A DNA stretch of 64,000 nt from UBA11524 sp964383815 (GCA_964383815.1 CAYLIC010000005.1:7419-71418), one strand, 5' to 3'; shown: positions 1 to 8,884, numbered from the stretch's first letter. Numbers and translations are program-made. The notes: generated by a model not told the origin, from the sequence alone.

Positions 1-597
1 ACCGTGCCGGTGGAGGAGCTGGTGGGCGCGATTGCCGATCAGGTGAAGGCAGGCTATGTCAGGCACATCGGCCTTTCCATGGTGGATGCGGAAACCCTGC
101 GCCGGGCCTGCAGGGTACATCCGATTCATACAGTGGAGATGTCCTATTCCCTGATCGACCGCAGCATTGAAAAGGAGCTGATCGCCGCCGCCAGGGAACT
201 GAATGTCAAGGTGCTGGCCTTCGGTACGGTGGGCCATGGGCTGCTGACCAACCGCGTGCTGGATATGCCCGCGAATCCCAATGCCCGCGGCCTGCTCTCG
301 CCGGAAAACCGCGACGGCAACCTGGCTATGATCCGCGAGGTGAAGAAGATTGCTGATGCAAAGGGTGTAACGCTTTCTCAGCTGGCGCTGGCGTGGTCGC
401 TGGCAAAGCACGACCATGTGCAGAGCCTTGTGGGCACCACCAGCCCGGAGCATTTGCAGGAGTCCATCGATGCGCTGAAGATTACGCTGACGCAGGAGGA
501 TGTCCGCGCCATCGAGGCGGCGATCCCCGAGGAAAAGGTCAGGGGTCGCGGCATGCGCAATTTTGTATTTACGGATGGCAGAATGGCGCTGGCTTGA
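1..597 (+). CDS. Aldo/keto reductase, C-terminal part (cut by window edge)
   Basis: The reading frame is open from base 1 and runs to TGA at 595-597, so about 198 residues of the C-terminal half of an aldo/keto reductase are visible. Seen: VEMSYSLIDRSIEKELI, the VLAFGTVGHGLL strand, and a C-terminal ALAWSLAKHDHVQSLVGTTSPEHLQESI block. The last is the usual AKR segment that binds the NADP(H) 2'-phosphate and adenine. The N-terminal catalytic Asp/Tyr/Lys/His part lies outside the window. The family reduces aldehydes or ketones in the cytosol; the substrate cannot be told. The GTG at base 4 is internal, not a proven start. Confidence 0.85.
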   Translation, partial: TVPVEELVGAIADQVKAGYVRHIGLSMVDAETLRRACRVHPIHTVEMSYSLIDRSIEKELIAAARELNVKVLAFGTVGHGLLTNRVLDMPANPNARGLLSPENRDGNLAMIREVKKIADAKGVTLSQLALAWSLAKHDHVQSLVGTTSPEHLQESIDALKITLTQEDVRAIEAAIPEEKVRGRGMRNFVFTDGRMALA

Positions 598-661
598 TGG
601 ATGAAGGCAGCGCACGGCAGACCGCAACAGCACGAAAAAAGCAAAGAGGAGCTGGATTTCC

Positions 662-1078
662 ATGAATCACCAAGAGCTTGCGTTTTTCCCCGCTCACCCT
701 TCCGCCGAAAAGACGCATCGGATTGAAACCACACCCATGCCCATCAAGGAGCAGTCCGCACCGTATGCGGTCAGGGTCCTGGCGGATGAATTCCGCAGGG
801 ATTTAAGTGCAGCGCTTTCTGAATATCAGGACAAGCGGTTTGAAGTGACCGGCGTGGCCATCAAGGTTGGCCCGGATATCCACCATAAGCCGTCCATAGA
901 AATTTCTGACCGCGCAGACGGGCCGTGCCACGCGCTGTGCATTTTCCCAACGGAGGACCATTACAGCAAGGTTTCCGCAGGCGATACCGTCACCGTGCGC
1001 GCCAATTATCTGGTCATGAGCAACCAGTTCGGCGTTGTGATGAAGTTCAGCGAATTGGTCAGTGTGGCTCACGCCTAA
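662..1078 (+). CDS. Small OB-fold (tRNA_anti-like) protein
   Basis: A 138-residue protein. After about 45 variable residues, the section from LSAALSEYQDKRFEVTGVAIKV to VSAGDTVTVRANYLV has the alternating pattern of the OB-fold family called tRNA_anti-like. That family is usually met in small secreted or lipoprotein-like proteins of unknown function. No signal peptide is visible with this start. The start ATG follows AGAGGAG at 643-649, a good ribosome site, and the gene sits 64 nt after the reductase and 15 nt before the amidohydrolase, so the three probably share a transcript. Family assignment is from pattern only; the function is unknown. Confidence 0.6.
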   Translation: MNHQELAFFPAHPSAEKTHRIETTPMPIKEQSAPYAVRVLADEFRRDLSAALSEYQDKRFEVTGVAIKVGPDIHHKPSIEISDRADGPCHALCIFPTEDHYSKVSAGDTVTVRANYLVMSNQFGVVMKFSELVSVAHA

Positions 1079-1093
1079 ATCGGGGGAGAATGG

Positions 1094-2179
1094 ATGCGCA
1101 GAATCATGGCGGTGGTTCTCCTGCTTTGCATGCTGCTGACGGGCCACGCGTTTGCAGCGGATGCTGAAAGGGAAAACGAAATGATGGACAATCGAATTGT
1201 ATTGCATTACCCTGTTTTTGATGGCGAAAAGGTGTGGGCGAATGCCTCGGTGGTCATCGAGAACGGCATCATCACGGATGTGACAGCCCTGGACGAAAGC
1301 ACGGCGGACAGCCGGTATTTCCTCATGCCTGGCCTCATCGATGCGCACACCCATATGGGAACGGCGGCGCAGGTTGATGCGATGCTGAAACATGGCATTA
1401 CCGCGACCTGCGACGTCAGCGCCGGTGCAGAACTGATTGCTGCCTCCAGCCGGCTGACCATTCATTCCTCCGCCGGCATGGCGATGGGTGTGGTGCTCAG
1501 CGGCAAAGGTTATGTGGACAAGGCCGTCAAAAGCGGCGCGAAGTATATTAAGGTGCTGCTGTTCAGCCCCCGTTCCATCGGCAGGAAGGCCTTGTGCAGC
1601 ATTGTGGAAGCGGCCCACGAAAAGGGAATGAAGGTTGCTGTGCATGCAACGGAGGTTGCCACTGTGCGTCAGGCGGTGGAGGCGGGCGCGGACATCCTGC
1701 TCCATGTGCCGATGAAGGAAGCGTTCCCGGAGGAGCTGGCACAAGCCGTTGCTGAAAAGCACATTGCTGTTGCGCCAACGCTGGTGATGATGGAAACCTT
1801 CGCCCGCTCGAACCGCAATGGCTATCTGCCGGAGCATTATGCCAATGCGGAAGCCGCCGTCCGCCTGCTGCGGGAGAAAGGCGTGGAGATTCTTGTAGCC
1901 ACGGATGCCAATCCGGGCAGCTTTGCACCGGGCGTGGCCTATGGCAGCTCCCTTCACCGGGAAATGGCGCTGCTGGTGGCGGCAGGCCTGTCCCCGCTGG
2001 AGGTTCTGCAGGGCGCGACCTGCAAAAACGCGCAGGCATTCGATTTGGATGGTATTGGCACCATCGCACCGGGGCAGAAGGCGAATCTGATGCTTGTGGC
2101 AGGTCGCCCGGATCAAATCATTACCGACAGCGTGAAAATCGCACAAATCTGGGTCGATGGCACGCCCATCATGGAATGA
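1094..2179 (+). CDS. Amidohydrolase with N-terminal signal peptide
   Basis: A 361-residue metal-dependent hydrolase of the imidazolonepropionase/prolidase-like amidohydrolase branch. Metal ligands seen: the HTH of LIDAHTHMG, two further histidines in VAVHATE and ILLHVP, and the Asp of LVATDANPG; the C-terminal KANLMLVAGRPDQII strand closes the composite beta-sandwich. With ATG at 1094 (GGGGGAG just upstream) the protein begins with a signal peptide, MRRIMAVVLLLCMLLTG then HAFAAD, implying export, which is unusual for the family. An internal ATG at 1181 would give a cytosolic form, but its ribosome site is weaker. It would hydrolyse a cyclic amide, dipeptide or similar bond; the substrate is unknown. 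Confidence 0.8.
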   Translation: MRRIMAVVLLLCMLLTGHAFAADAERENEMMDNRIVLHYPVFDGEKVWANASVVIENGIITDVTALDESTADSRYFLMPGLIDAHTHMGTAAQVDAMLKHGITATCDVSAGAELIAASSRLTIHSSAGMAMGVVLSGKGYVDKAVKSGAKYIKVLLFSPRSIGRKALCSIVEAAHEKGMKVAVHATEVATVRQAVEAGADILLHVPMKEAFPEELAQAVAEKHIAVAPTLVMMETFARSNRNGYLPEHYANAEAAVRLLREKGVEILVATDANPGSFAPGVAYGSSLHREMALLVAAGLSPLEVLQGATCKNAQAFDLDGIGTIAPGQKANLMLVAGRPDQIITDSVKIAQIWVDGTPIME

Positions 2180-2185
2180 GGGAAA

Positions 2186-2266
2186 GCGGATGCTGCCGAA
2201 AAGCGCATTGCCGACATGGATGCTTCGGGCGTTGACATGCAGGTGCCGGCCTGCCCGGTTCAGCCG
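2186..2266 (+). pseudogene. Fragment of an amidohydrolase_2-type gene
   Basis: In the frame of base 2186 the translation reads DAAEKRIADMDASGVDMQV followed by CPVQP. The KR(I/L)ADMDA(S/A)G(I/V)D(M/V)QV pattern is the N-terminal signature of amidohydrolase_2 (ACMSD-like) enzymes. It has no start region before it and no metal-binding body after it, so only about 27 codons remain. It begins directly after the intact amidohydrolase, which belongs to a different branch. Assignment rests on this one motif. Confidence 0.5.
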
Positions 2267-2395
2267 TATGCGCCGCGCCGGTTACCGGAGGATGTGGTGA
2301 TCCTGGGTGGTTCCTCCTGCGATAGTGGATTATGTGTGCCATTGAAAAAAACAGTCAGGGGTTTTTATGGTGTGGCGCAAGCAGCAAAAATGTGC

Positions 2396-2545
2396 GATAA
2401 TATGGATACCGACCAGTTTATGAACACGGGCATCAGCACCTATATCTGGGTGCTATCCAAGTCGAAGCCGGGCTACCGGGCGGGGAAGGTGCAGCTGATT
2501 GACGCCTCCCACTGCTACGAGCCGCGGCGCAAGTCCATCGGCACT
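2396..2545 (+). pseudogene. Fragment of type I DNA methyltransferase (HsdM)
   Basis: Translation in the frame of 2216 gives FMNTGISTYIWVLSK, then KVQLIDASHCYEPRRKSIG. This is the conserved late part of HsdM, following the NPPF catalytic motif in intact proteins, where (F/Y)xNTGIxTYIWxL and KVQLI(D/N)A are typical. No catalytic domain, start or end remains. The fragment passes straight into another frame that reads like the end of a restriction subunit. It is a decayed remnant, not a functional methylase. Confidence 0.7.
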
Positions 2546-2885
2546 GAAGCCCGTTGCCGACCGCTACAATGCCATGCAGCCGGATGAGCGCTGCAATTTC
2601 CGCAGGGAGATTCGCTACTCCCTCCACGAGCGGCTTGCCCGCGATGATAAGCTCCGCCGCATGGCGCAGACCTCCAACCCGCAGGTGTTTCACGAAAGCA
2701 TCTGGCCCAAGTCCTTCGGTGATGCCGCACAAACCGGCCATGTGGAATACAACGAGGCCTACGCAACCCTGTTCCGGAACAAGAGCAAATACAACGCCAT
2801 CATGGCTGCATTGGGCGATGCACTTTATCGGGAGTTTAACGGGAACGCCATAGAACAGGGAATGCAGCCTGTTATTCGTTCATAA
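2544..2885 (+). pseudogene. Fragment resembling the C-terminus of a type I restriction subunit (HsdR)
   Basis: A second frame carries KPVADRYNAMQPDE, FRREIRYSLHERLARDDKLR and KYNAIMAALGDALYREF up to TAA at 2883-2885. The combination of an IRxxL...L-(R)-RMA segment and a final YNAIMxAL pattern resembles the helical C-terminal end of HsdR-type subunits. The match is from memory and only moderate. Together with the HsdM fragment it suggests that an hsdM-hsdS-hsdR locus lost everything between the end of M and the end of R. It converges on sbcC and overlaps its last 14 bases. Confidence 0.45.
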
Positions 2886-5505
2886 TCGACACAACCGAAC
2901 CCCTGAGGGTTTTGGATACAACAATCTGGCGGTCGATTTTCTCTTTCAGGCCCTGCACATGAGAGATGATGCCAATCAGCCGCTTGCCGTCTGCCAGGCT
3001 GCTCAGCACCCGCAGGGAATTGCGCAGGGCATTCTCGTCCAGCGTACCGAAGCCTTCATCGATGAACATGGCTTCCATGCGGATGGCGCCGCTCTGGCCC
3101 TGCACCACATCGGAAAGGCCCAGCGCAAGGGCGAGGCTGGCCAGAAAGGATTCGCCACCGGAGAGGGTGGACACATCGCGCCACTGGCCGGTGCTGTGGT
3201 CCAGCACATCCAGATCAAGGCCGCTCTGGTGAACGCGGTCGGCGGCCTCCTCCCTGCAGCGGAGGGTGAACAGACCATCGGTCAGGATGGTAAGGCGCTT
3301 GTTGGCGGCGGCAACCACCTGCTTGAAGTAGTACTGCTGCACATAGGTTTCAAAGGTCAGCTTGGCCCGGCGGTTGCCGCCTGCCTTGCCGGAACAGCAA
3401 TCGTACAGGTCGCGGACAACCGCCCAGTGTTCCTCCCGGCGCTGGCGCTGGCGCAGTGCAGCTTGAATCTCCCTGTAAACATCTTCATGCAGGCTGACCC
3501 TGGCAGAAACGGCCTTTTCATCGGCATCCGCCTTTTTCTGGGCAGCATCCAGCTCGGCCTGCCTGTTTTCAAGGGCGGTGAGGTCGGAAGGCTCCTTGCC
3601 CTTCAGCTTCTCCTGCAGGCGGGAGAGCTGGTCGCTCAGGGACTGCCTTTGCTCGTAATGGGTGCGGATTGCCTTCTCCAGCCTAGCAACGGATGCAGTG
3701 GACAGGACAGCCAGCTCAAAGTCACGGACATCGGTGAAGCCATGCTCCGCCAGTCCCTGGGCGAATAGCCGCTGCTGCTCGGCCAGCCTGAAGACCGTAT
3801 CTTCAATCTGCTTCTTCAGGCCCTTCACCCTGCCTTCGCTTTCCTTGTATTTCAACTGCAAATCATGCATGGCCTTGCGGCTCTGCTCAATCGCATTGCG
3901 AATCTGCCGGGCTTGTTCGGTCAGCGTCTGCACTTTTGCCGTGACGGAGGACTCGGTTTCGTCTGCGCTCACATGGAGAGCGCCCAGCCGTTCCAGCGCT
4001 GCGGCAATCTTTGCGGTGATGCCTGTAAGCGTGGCAGATGCATCCATCAGGGTGTTTTCGGCATCGCGGCGTTTCCTTTCGGCGGTCTCCAGCTTTTCCC
4101 GGGTGATGGCCGTTTCGGACAGGCAGGCAGGATGCGGATGCTCGCAGGAGCCGCACACCGGGCAGGGCTTGCCCGCCTTAAGGCTGGCTGCCAGCAGGCC
4201 TGCCTGGCTCAGGTAGTAGCTTTCCTTTGCGGCGGAGTAGGCTTCGTCTGCCGCACGGCTTTCGGCGGTCAGCTTCACAATGGCGGATTGCAGCTGGCGC
4301 TGCTGCCTTTGCTGCCGGGCAAGCTCCTTCAGGATAGGTATCAGCTCCTGGAGCTGACTTGCCTGCTGCAGGCAGGCATCTGCCTCGGGCTGACGGGCAG
4401 CGGCCTCACTCAGCTGCTGCTCTGCCAGGGGCAGCTTTGGTGCAGCTTCTTCTATATCCTTCTGTGCGGACAAAAGGTCGCGGCGCAGCGCATTCAGCTG
4501 ATTCTCGGCGCTCTTCAGCAAAGCCTGTGCAGGTTGCAGCTGCTGGGCTTTTCGGGCGCGGTCGAGCTGGCGCTGCTGATCGTCGATGGCGCTCTGCTGC
4601 TCCATGAGCGCGGCAAGGGCGGCGCTGCATCGCTGATAATCGGTGAAAAGCTGGTTCAGTGCTCTGCCTTGCTCCAGCTGTACGGTAACCTCCCGCCGCT
4701 GCTGGTCAAGGGCGGTTTTTTGCGCGGCAGCCTCGGCGTGCAATTCCTTCTCCCGGTTCACAAGGCGTTCCAGCACAGGCAGCAGCAGCCCGGCATATTT
4801 TGGCTCTGTGCAGTAGTGCAGCAGCTGCCTGCGCCGGGGGAAATCAGCCTCCGGAGAAACCTTGCCTGCAGCAAAGGAAATGCGTGCATCCAGCGATTCG
4901 CGCTCCTTGGTGCACTCGTTGTTCATGTCCTGCAGCCTGAAGCGCATGGCCTCATAAAAGCCGGTGTTGAACAGCTTCTGAAACAGCTTTTTCCGCTCGT
5001 CCGAGGCTGCGTTCAGAATCTTCAGAAAATCGCCCTGGGCAATCATGACGGTCTGGGTAAACTGATCCTGGGTGAGCCCAAGCAGGTCGTGAACCTTGGC
5101 GTTAACATCCTGCAGCCCATAGCAGGATTCCTGCGTGTCCAGGCAGTGCATTTCAGCGTATGCGTTCTCCCTGGTGGTGCCATCGCCGGATTTCCTGGCG
5201 CGCAGATATTCCGGGTTGCGGAGGATTTTCCAGGTGTGATCCCGGTGGGCAAAGGTGAATTCCACATAGGTTTTCGCCTTGGGGGTTGCATAGTCGGAGC
5301 GGAAGGATTTGCTTTTGCGGCGCTCCTTGCCGCCGGCAGCTTCACCATAGAGGGCAAAGCTGATGGCGTCGAAGATGGTGGTTTTGCCCGCACCGGTATC
5401 GCCTGCAATCAGAAAGAGGCCATTTTCCCCCAGGAGGCGGAAATCAATCTCCGTAATCCCGGCATAGGGGCCAAAGGCAGACATCGTGATCTTAACGGGC
5501 TTCAT
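2872..5505 (-). CDS. sbcC: Nuclease subunit SbcC (SMC-like ATPase)
   Basis: An 877-residue SMC/Rad50-type ATPase that partners SbcD to open hairpins and process double-strand breaks. Seen: Walker A GDTGAGKTT at residues 35-43; long coiled-coil arms rich in Q, E, L and A; the zinc hook CPVCGSCEHPHP near the middle; the ABC signature LSGGESFLASLALALG; and Walker B AMFIDEGFGTLDE near the end. Length is normal for bacterial SbcC. Start ATG at 5505 follows GGAGG inside the end of sbcD, with a 14-nt overlap indicating translational coupling. Confidence 0.96.
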   Translation of the reverse strand: MKPVKITMSAFGPYAGITEIDFRLLGENGLFLIAGDTGAGKTTIFDAISFALYGEAAGGKERRKSKSFRSDYATPKAKTYVEFTFAHRDHTWKILRNPEYLRARKSGDGTTRENAYAEMHCLDTQESCYGLQDVNAKVHDLLGLTQDQFTQTVMIAQGDFLKILNAASDERKKLFQKLFNTGFYEAMRFRLQDMNNECTKERESLDARISFAAGKVSPEADFPRRRQLLHYCTEPKYAGLLLPVLERLVNREKELHAEAAAQKTALDQQRREVTVQLEQGRALNQLFTDYQRCSAALAALMEQQSAIDDQQRQLDRARKAQQLQPAQALLKSAENQLNALRRDLLSAQKDIEEAAPKLPLAEQQLSEAAARQPEADACLQQASQLQELIPILKELARQQRQQRQLQSAIVKLTAESRAADEAYSAAKESYYLSQAGLLAASLKAGKPCPVCGSCEHPHPACLSETAITREKLETAERKRRDAENTLMDASATLTGITAKIAAALERLGALHVSADETESSVTAKVQTLTEQARQIRNAIEQSRKAMHDLQLKYKESEGRVKGLKKQIEDTVFRLAEQQRLFAQGLAEHGFTDVRDFELAVLSTASVARLEKAIRTHYEQRQSLSDQLSRLQEKLKGKEPSDLTALENRQAELDAAQKKADADEKAVSARVSLHEDVYREIQAALRQRQRREEHWAVVRDLYDCCSGKAGGNRRAKLTFETYVQQYYFKQVVAAANKRLTILTDGLFTLRCREEAADRVHQSGLDLDVLDHSTGQWRDVSTLSGGESFLASLALALGLSDVVQGQSGAIRMEAMFIDEGFGTLDENALRNSLRVLSSLADGKRLIGIISHVQGLKEKIDRQIVVSKTLRGSVVSIMNE

Positions 5506-6625
5506 AGGGCGTTTCCTCCAGTTCCTTGATCACTTTGCGGAGCACCTGCATGTGCGCCCGGCTGGGGCGCTGATCGTTGTTCTGCAGGCGGTAAAAATCG
5601 CTGAACAGTTCTGCAACGGACTTGCTTTCCATCACTTCGGTAGCCTTAATGTCCAGGTCATACTTGGTTCTGGAGTTGACCACGGAGAACTTCATCATGT
5701 TGGGAAAGTTGACGGTGAGGGCAACCCTGGCATCAGGCGGCGGAAGCTCGTCATGGATGGTAATCCACACATAATCCTCCGAGTAGGGCAGAGCCATTAT
5801 ATCTGCCAGCTTTCCCTCAATCAGCCGCACATCGTGCGTGGGATACAGCGGAACCGTCCGCACCCTGGTTTCGCCCTTTTCGTACATATCCACGATGGTC
5901 ACGGACTTTTTGTGCGCTGCCTCGGAGAAGGAGTACTTCAGCGGGGAACCGGCGTAGCGCATTGTGTCGCGCAGAACCTTCTGCGGCCCGTGGATATGCC
6001 CCAGCGCAACGTAATCAAAGCCATCAAAGACGGCACCGTCAATGTGGTCCAGCGTGCCCACGGACAAATCTTCGGAGTCGCAGGTTGCACAGCCGGAGAT
6101 GAACTGATGGCACAGCAGCAGATTGCGTTTGGAAAAGTCAATGTCCGCATGGCGAAGCACGGCGGCCACGGCATCCTGGTAGGAGGAAATTTTCTCCTCC
6201 GGCAGTGTGCGCTTAACATGGGCCGGGCGCAGGAAAGGCATCATCCATACTGTCAGCTCGCCGTCTGCGTCCTGCAGGGTGACGTGCTGCAGATTGCCGC
6301 TGAATGCTTCTGTTACATACACGCCGGCGTTTTTGACAAGGGAAGAGAAATAGGAAATGCGCAGAGAGGAATCGTGGTTGCCGCTGATAACGAAAACCTT
6401 CCGCCCGCCTTCCACCAGCCGGGACACAAACCGGTCAAACAGCGCCATGGCCTCCGCCTGGGGCGATGTGCGCTGATAGACATCGCCCGCGATGAGGACT
6501 GCATCGACCTTTTCTTCACGAGCGATGTGGATAACCTGATCAAGAATGGCTTCCTGATCCTCCAGGAGCAGAAGGTCGTTCATCTGCTTGCCGAGATGCA
6601 AATCGGCAATATGAAGGAATCTCAT
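5492..6625 (-). CDS. sbcD: Exonuclease subunit SbcD
   Basis: A 377-residue Mre11-type metallophosphoesterase. All phosphoesterase motifs are visible: DLHLGK near the N-terminus, AGDVY, SGNHDSS, and later histidines in LLCHQF and ALGHIHGPQ, which bind the two Mn ions. It supplies nuclease activity for the SbcCD complex in DNA repair. It is the first gene of a two-gene operon with sbcC. A SigA-type promoter lies about 120 nt upstream. Confidence 0.96.
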   Translation of the reverse strand: MRFLHIADLHLGKQMNDLLLLEDQEAILDQVIHIAREEKVDAVLIAGDVYQRTSPQAEAMALFDRFVSRLVEGGRKVFVISGNHDSSLRISYFSSLVKNAGVYVTEAFSGNLQHVTLQDADGELTVWMMPFLRPAHVKRTLPEEKISSYQDAVAAVLRHADIDFSKRNLLLCHQFISGCATCDSEDLSVGTLDHIDGAVFDGFDYVALGHIHGPQKVLRDTMRYAGSPLKYSFSEAAHKKSVTIVDMYEKGETRVRTVPLYPTHDVRLIEGKLADIMALPYSEDYVWITIHDELPPPDARVALTVNFPNMMKFSVVNSRTKYDLDIKATEVMESKSVAELFSDFYRLQNNDQRPSRAHMQVLRKVIKELEETPYEAR

Positions 6626-6746
6626 GGTGGTTTACCTCGCTGAAATAGTTGTCATGGGTACTGGCGTGTGTGCATGCAGGATAGCTTTTTGCACCTGTAC
6701 AAAACGGCTGCCTGCAAAAAGCAGAATGATGATATGCTTATGAGCA

Positions 6747-6775
6747 ATTATACCACAAATCAACATGATTGTACA
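6747..6775 (-). promoter_or_regulatory. Promoter of sbcDC
   Basis: On the minus strand TGTACA (6770-6775), a 17-nt spacer and a perfect TATAAT (6747-6752) point towards sbcD. The rest of the 6626-6890 spacer holds nothing else recognisable except the tRNA terminator at its far end. Confidence 0.7.
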
Positions 6776-6890
6776 GGAGTCGATATGCGTTCTAGCTGCA
6801 TCCGCCCTTCCGCATGGGCCGACTGCCCGTGCCAACATACCTGCCCGGAGTGGCTTATAATTGCGCATTTTTCACGCTTCGCGGCAAAGC

Positions 6891-6924
6891 AAAACCCCTT
6901 GAAACCTTTGCGTTTCAAGGGGTT
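6891..6924 (-). terminator. Terminator of the tRNA operon
   Basis: A perfect 13-bp stem (6893-6905 with 6912-6924, AACCCCTTGAAAC) with a 6-nt loop is followed on the minus strand by a short T run, right after tRNA-Pro. Confidence 0.85.
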
Positions 6925-6931
6925 GCTCGCG

Positions 6932-7005
6932 TCGAAGTGGCGGGATTCGAACCCGCGGCCTTTTGGTCCCGAACCAAACGCGCTACCAAACTGCGCTACA
7001 CCTCG
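6932..7005 (-). tRNA. tRNA-Pro (anticodon CGG)
   Basis: A complete cloverleaf: acceptor CGAGGTG pairs with CACTTCG (one G-T pair), the D arm is GCGC...GCGC, the anticodon stem TTTGG/CCAAA encloses TTCGGGA with anticodon CGG, and the T arm is GCGGG TTCGAAT CCCGC. Discriminator A. The 3' CCA is not encoded. It is transcribed after tRNA-Thr. Confidence 0.95.
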
Positions 7006-7013
7006 GCAGAGGC

Positions 7014-7089
<76 letters not shown>

Positions 7090-7105
7090 ACAGCCAGCAA
7101 GCTAT

Positions 7106-7134
7106 ATTATAGCAAAGGGAAGGCGTTTTGTCCA
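7106..7134 (-). promoter_or_regulatory. Promoter of the tRNA-Thr/tRNA-Pro operon
   Basis: TGGACA (7129-7134), 17-nt spacer, TATAAT (7106-7111) on the minus strand, 17 nt before the mature 5' end of tRNA-Thr. Confidence 0.85.
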
Positions 7135-7192
7135 GCCCTGGAGGAAAGTTTTTTATCTTTGCCGGCGGGCGGCGGGGAAGGGGGTGAAGGTG

Positions 7193-7220
7193 TTGCCTTT
7201 GGGCGGGAAATCTGGTATGA
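7193..7220 (+). promoter_or_regulatory. Probable promoter of the GH10 gene
   Basis: TTGCCT (7193-7198), 16-nt spacer, TATGAT (7215-7220), 36 nt ahead of the start codon. Confidence 0.5.
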
Positions 7221-7256
7221 TAGGGCCAGGAAAAAAACCACCTGGAGGTGTGCAGC

Positions 7257-8477
7257 ATGGAAGAACTGGCCCATCGCAAGGCAAAAAGCGTGGTAACGCT
7301 GAAGGATGCTCAGGGGCAGGTGATGCCCGGGCGCAAGGTGCAGCTGGACTTACAGCGGCATGAGTTTCTGTTTGGATGCGGTGTTTTCTGGGCGAATGAA
7401 CTGGCGGATCCGAACACGCCGCCGGAGCGCAAGGCCTGCCTGGAAAACCTGTGGGAGAGCTGGTCGGCGCTGTTCAACTACGGCACGCTGTCCTTTTATC
7501 AGGGCGTGTACGAGCCCCGGGAGGGTGTGACCAAGGAGGCGGCAACCCGCCGGGGTGCGGAGTTCCTCAAGGCTCACGGGGTAACCATGAAGGGCCATCC
7601 CCTGTGCTGGCACACGGTTTCTGCCAAGTGGCTGCTGGACAGGACGGACGATGAGGTGCTTGCCAACCAGCTGGGGCGCATCCGCCGGGAGGTTGGCGCC
7701 TTTAAGGATTTGGTGACCCTGTGGGACGTGATTAACGAAGTGGTCATCATGCCCATTTTTGACAGGGAGGAAAACGCCATTACCCGGCTGTGCGCCAAAA
7801 TGGGCCGGGTGCCGCTGGTGAAGGCGGTGTTTGACCAGGCGCGGGCCATTGACCCCGGCGCCACGCTGCTGCTGAACGACTTTAACACCAGCGAGCAGTA
7901 TCGCCAGCTGATTGAGGACTGCCTGGCTGCGGGCGTGCCCATGGACGTGATTGGCATCCAGTCCCACCAGCATCAGGGATTCTGGGGTCTGGAAAAGCTG
8001 CACCAGGTGCTGGAGCGCTTCTCCACCTTCGGCATGCCGCTGCACTTCACGGAGAACACCTTCATTTCCGGCGATCCCATGCCGCCGCATATTACCGACC
8101 TGAACGACTGGCGCGTCAGCGAATGGCCCACCACCCCGGCAGGGGAGGAGCGCCAGGCCCGGAACCTGGTGGACATGGTGACCACCCTGTTTGCGCACCC
8201 GCTGGTGGAGGCCTTTACCAACTGGGATTACACCGATGGCGCCTGGCTGGGCGCGCCTGCGGGCCTGGTGCGCAAGGACGGCAGCCGCAAGCCTGCCTGG
8301 CATGCGCTGAACGAGCTGATTAACGGCGCCTGGTCCACCCATGAAACCCTGATGACCGATGAGAACGGTCAGCTGACGCTGGAAGGCTTCCGGGGCCAGT
8401 ACAGCGTGAAGGTGGACGGACAGGCATCTCAGCTGACCTTGAAGAAGGATCAGCCGGAGATTGTTGTCCAGCTGTAA
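7257..8477 (+). CDS. GH10 family endo-1,4-beta-xylanase, cytoplasmic
   Basis: A 406-residue glycoside hydrolase family 10 protein. The catalytic acid/base is Glu161 in TLWDVINEV and the nucleophile Glu266 in PLHFTENTF; KGHPLCWHT at about 112-120 and the IGIQSHQHQ strand are also typical. There is no signal peptide, so it should act on short xylo-oligosaccharides inside the cell. A short beta strand-rich stretch (residues 10-45) precedes the barrel and another follows it. ATG 7257 is chosen because GGAGGTG lies at 7244-7250; a GTG 9 nt upstream overlaps that site. Single-gene unit with its own promoter and terminator. Confidence 0.92.
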   Translation: MEELAHRKAKSVVTLKDAQGQVMPGRKVQLDLQRHEFLFGCGVFWANELADPNTPPERKACLENLWESWSALFNYGTLSFYQGVYEPREGVTKEAATRRGAEFLKAHGVTMKGHPLCWHTVSAKWLLDRTDDEVLANQLGRIRREVGAFKDLVTLWDVINEVVIMPIFDREENAITRLCAKMGRVPLVKAVFDQARAIDPGATLLLNDFNTSEQYRQLIEDCLAAGVPMDVIGIQSHQHQGFWGLEKLHQVLERFSTFGMPLHFTENTFISGDPMPPHITDLNDWRVSEWPTTPAGEERQARNLVDMVTTLFAHPLVEAFTNWDYTDGAWLGAPAGLVRKDGSRKPAWHALNELINGAWSTHETLMTDENGQLTLEGFRGQYSVKVDGQASQLTLKKDQPEIVVQL

Positions 8478-8490
8478 TGCTTGAATAGGC

Positions 8491-8528
8491 AAGCGCCGCC
8501 CGGGGGATGTGCCCGGGCGGCGCTTTTT
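8491..8528 (+). terminator. Terminator after the GH10 gene
   Basis: Perfect stem AAGCGCCGCCCGGG with its complement, small loop, then a seven-T run. Confidence 0.92.
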
Positions 8529-8867
8529 TTAGTCCCAGTCCACCAAACCGATGGACTCCAGATACTCCTGCTGAAGCTCCATGTAGTCGTCAATCAGCCC
8601 GCCTACACGGACGGTCATGTCATCGTCAAAGCCGTTCTGCCGGGCCAGGGCGTCCAGGATGTACTCAAACGCTTCATCGTCGTCGTAGTAGCCTTCGCCG
8701 GCATCGCCGTGGTTGTCCAGCACGCCGGTTTCCTGCATGAAGCACAGGTCGGCATCGATGGCCTGGGAAATCAGCTGGTCAATGAGGAATGCCAGCGCCT
8801 TGTGACCCTTCCGGTCAATCCTGGGCAGGATGTACGCCAGCGCCTGCTCCTTGTCATACCCATTCAT
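8529..8867 (-). CDS. Small acidic protein of unknown function
   Basis: 112 residues starting MNGYDKEQALAYILPRID. The start at 8867 has GGAGG 8 nt upstream. It is predicted mostly helical and very acidic at its end, with DDDEAFEYIL and a final GLVDWD; no signal peptide, membrane segment, cysteine motif or known catalytic motif is seen. A terminator-like hairpin separates it from jag. I do not recognise the family. Confidence 0.65.
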   Translation of the reverse strand: MNGYDKEQALAYILPRIDRKGHKALAFLIDQLISQAIDADLCFMQETGVLDNHGDAGEGYYDDDEAFEYILDALARQNGFDDDMTVRVGGLIDDYMELQQEYLESIGLVDWD

Positions 8868-8884
8868 AACAAAAGCCTCCAAAC

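Noticed and set aside
1094..2179. Reading the intact amidohydrolase and the 2186-2266 fragment as one gene
   Set aside because: A stop codon at 2177-2179 separates them, the frames differ, and the fragment matches the start rather than the end of a different amidohydrolase branch.
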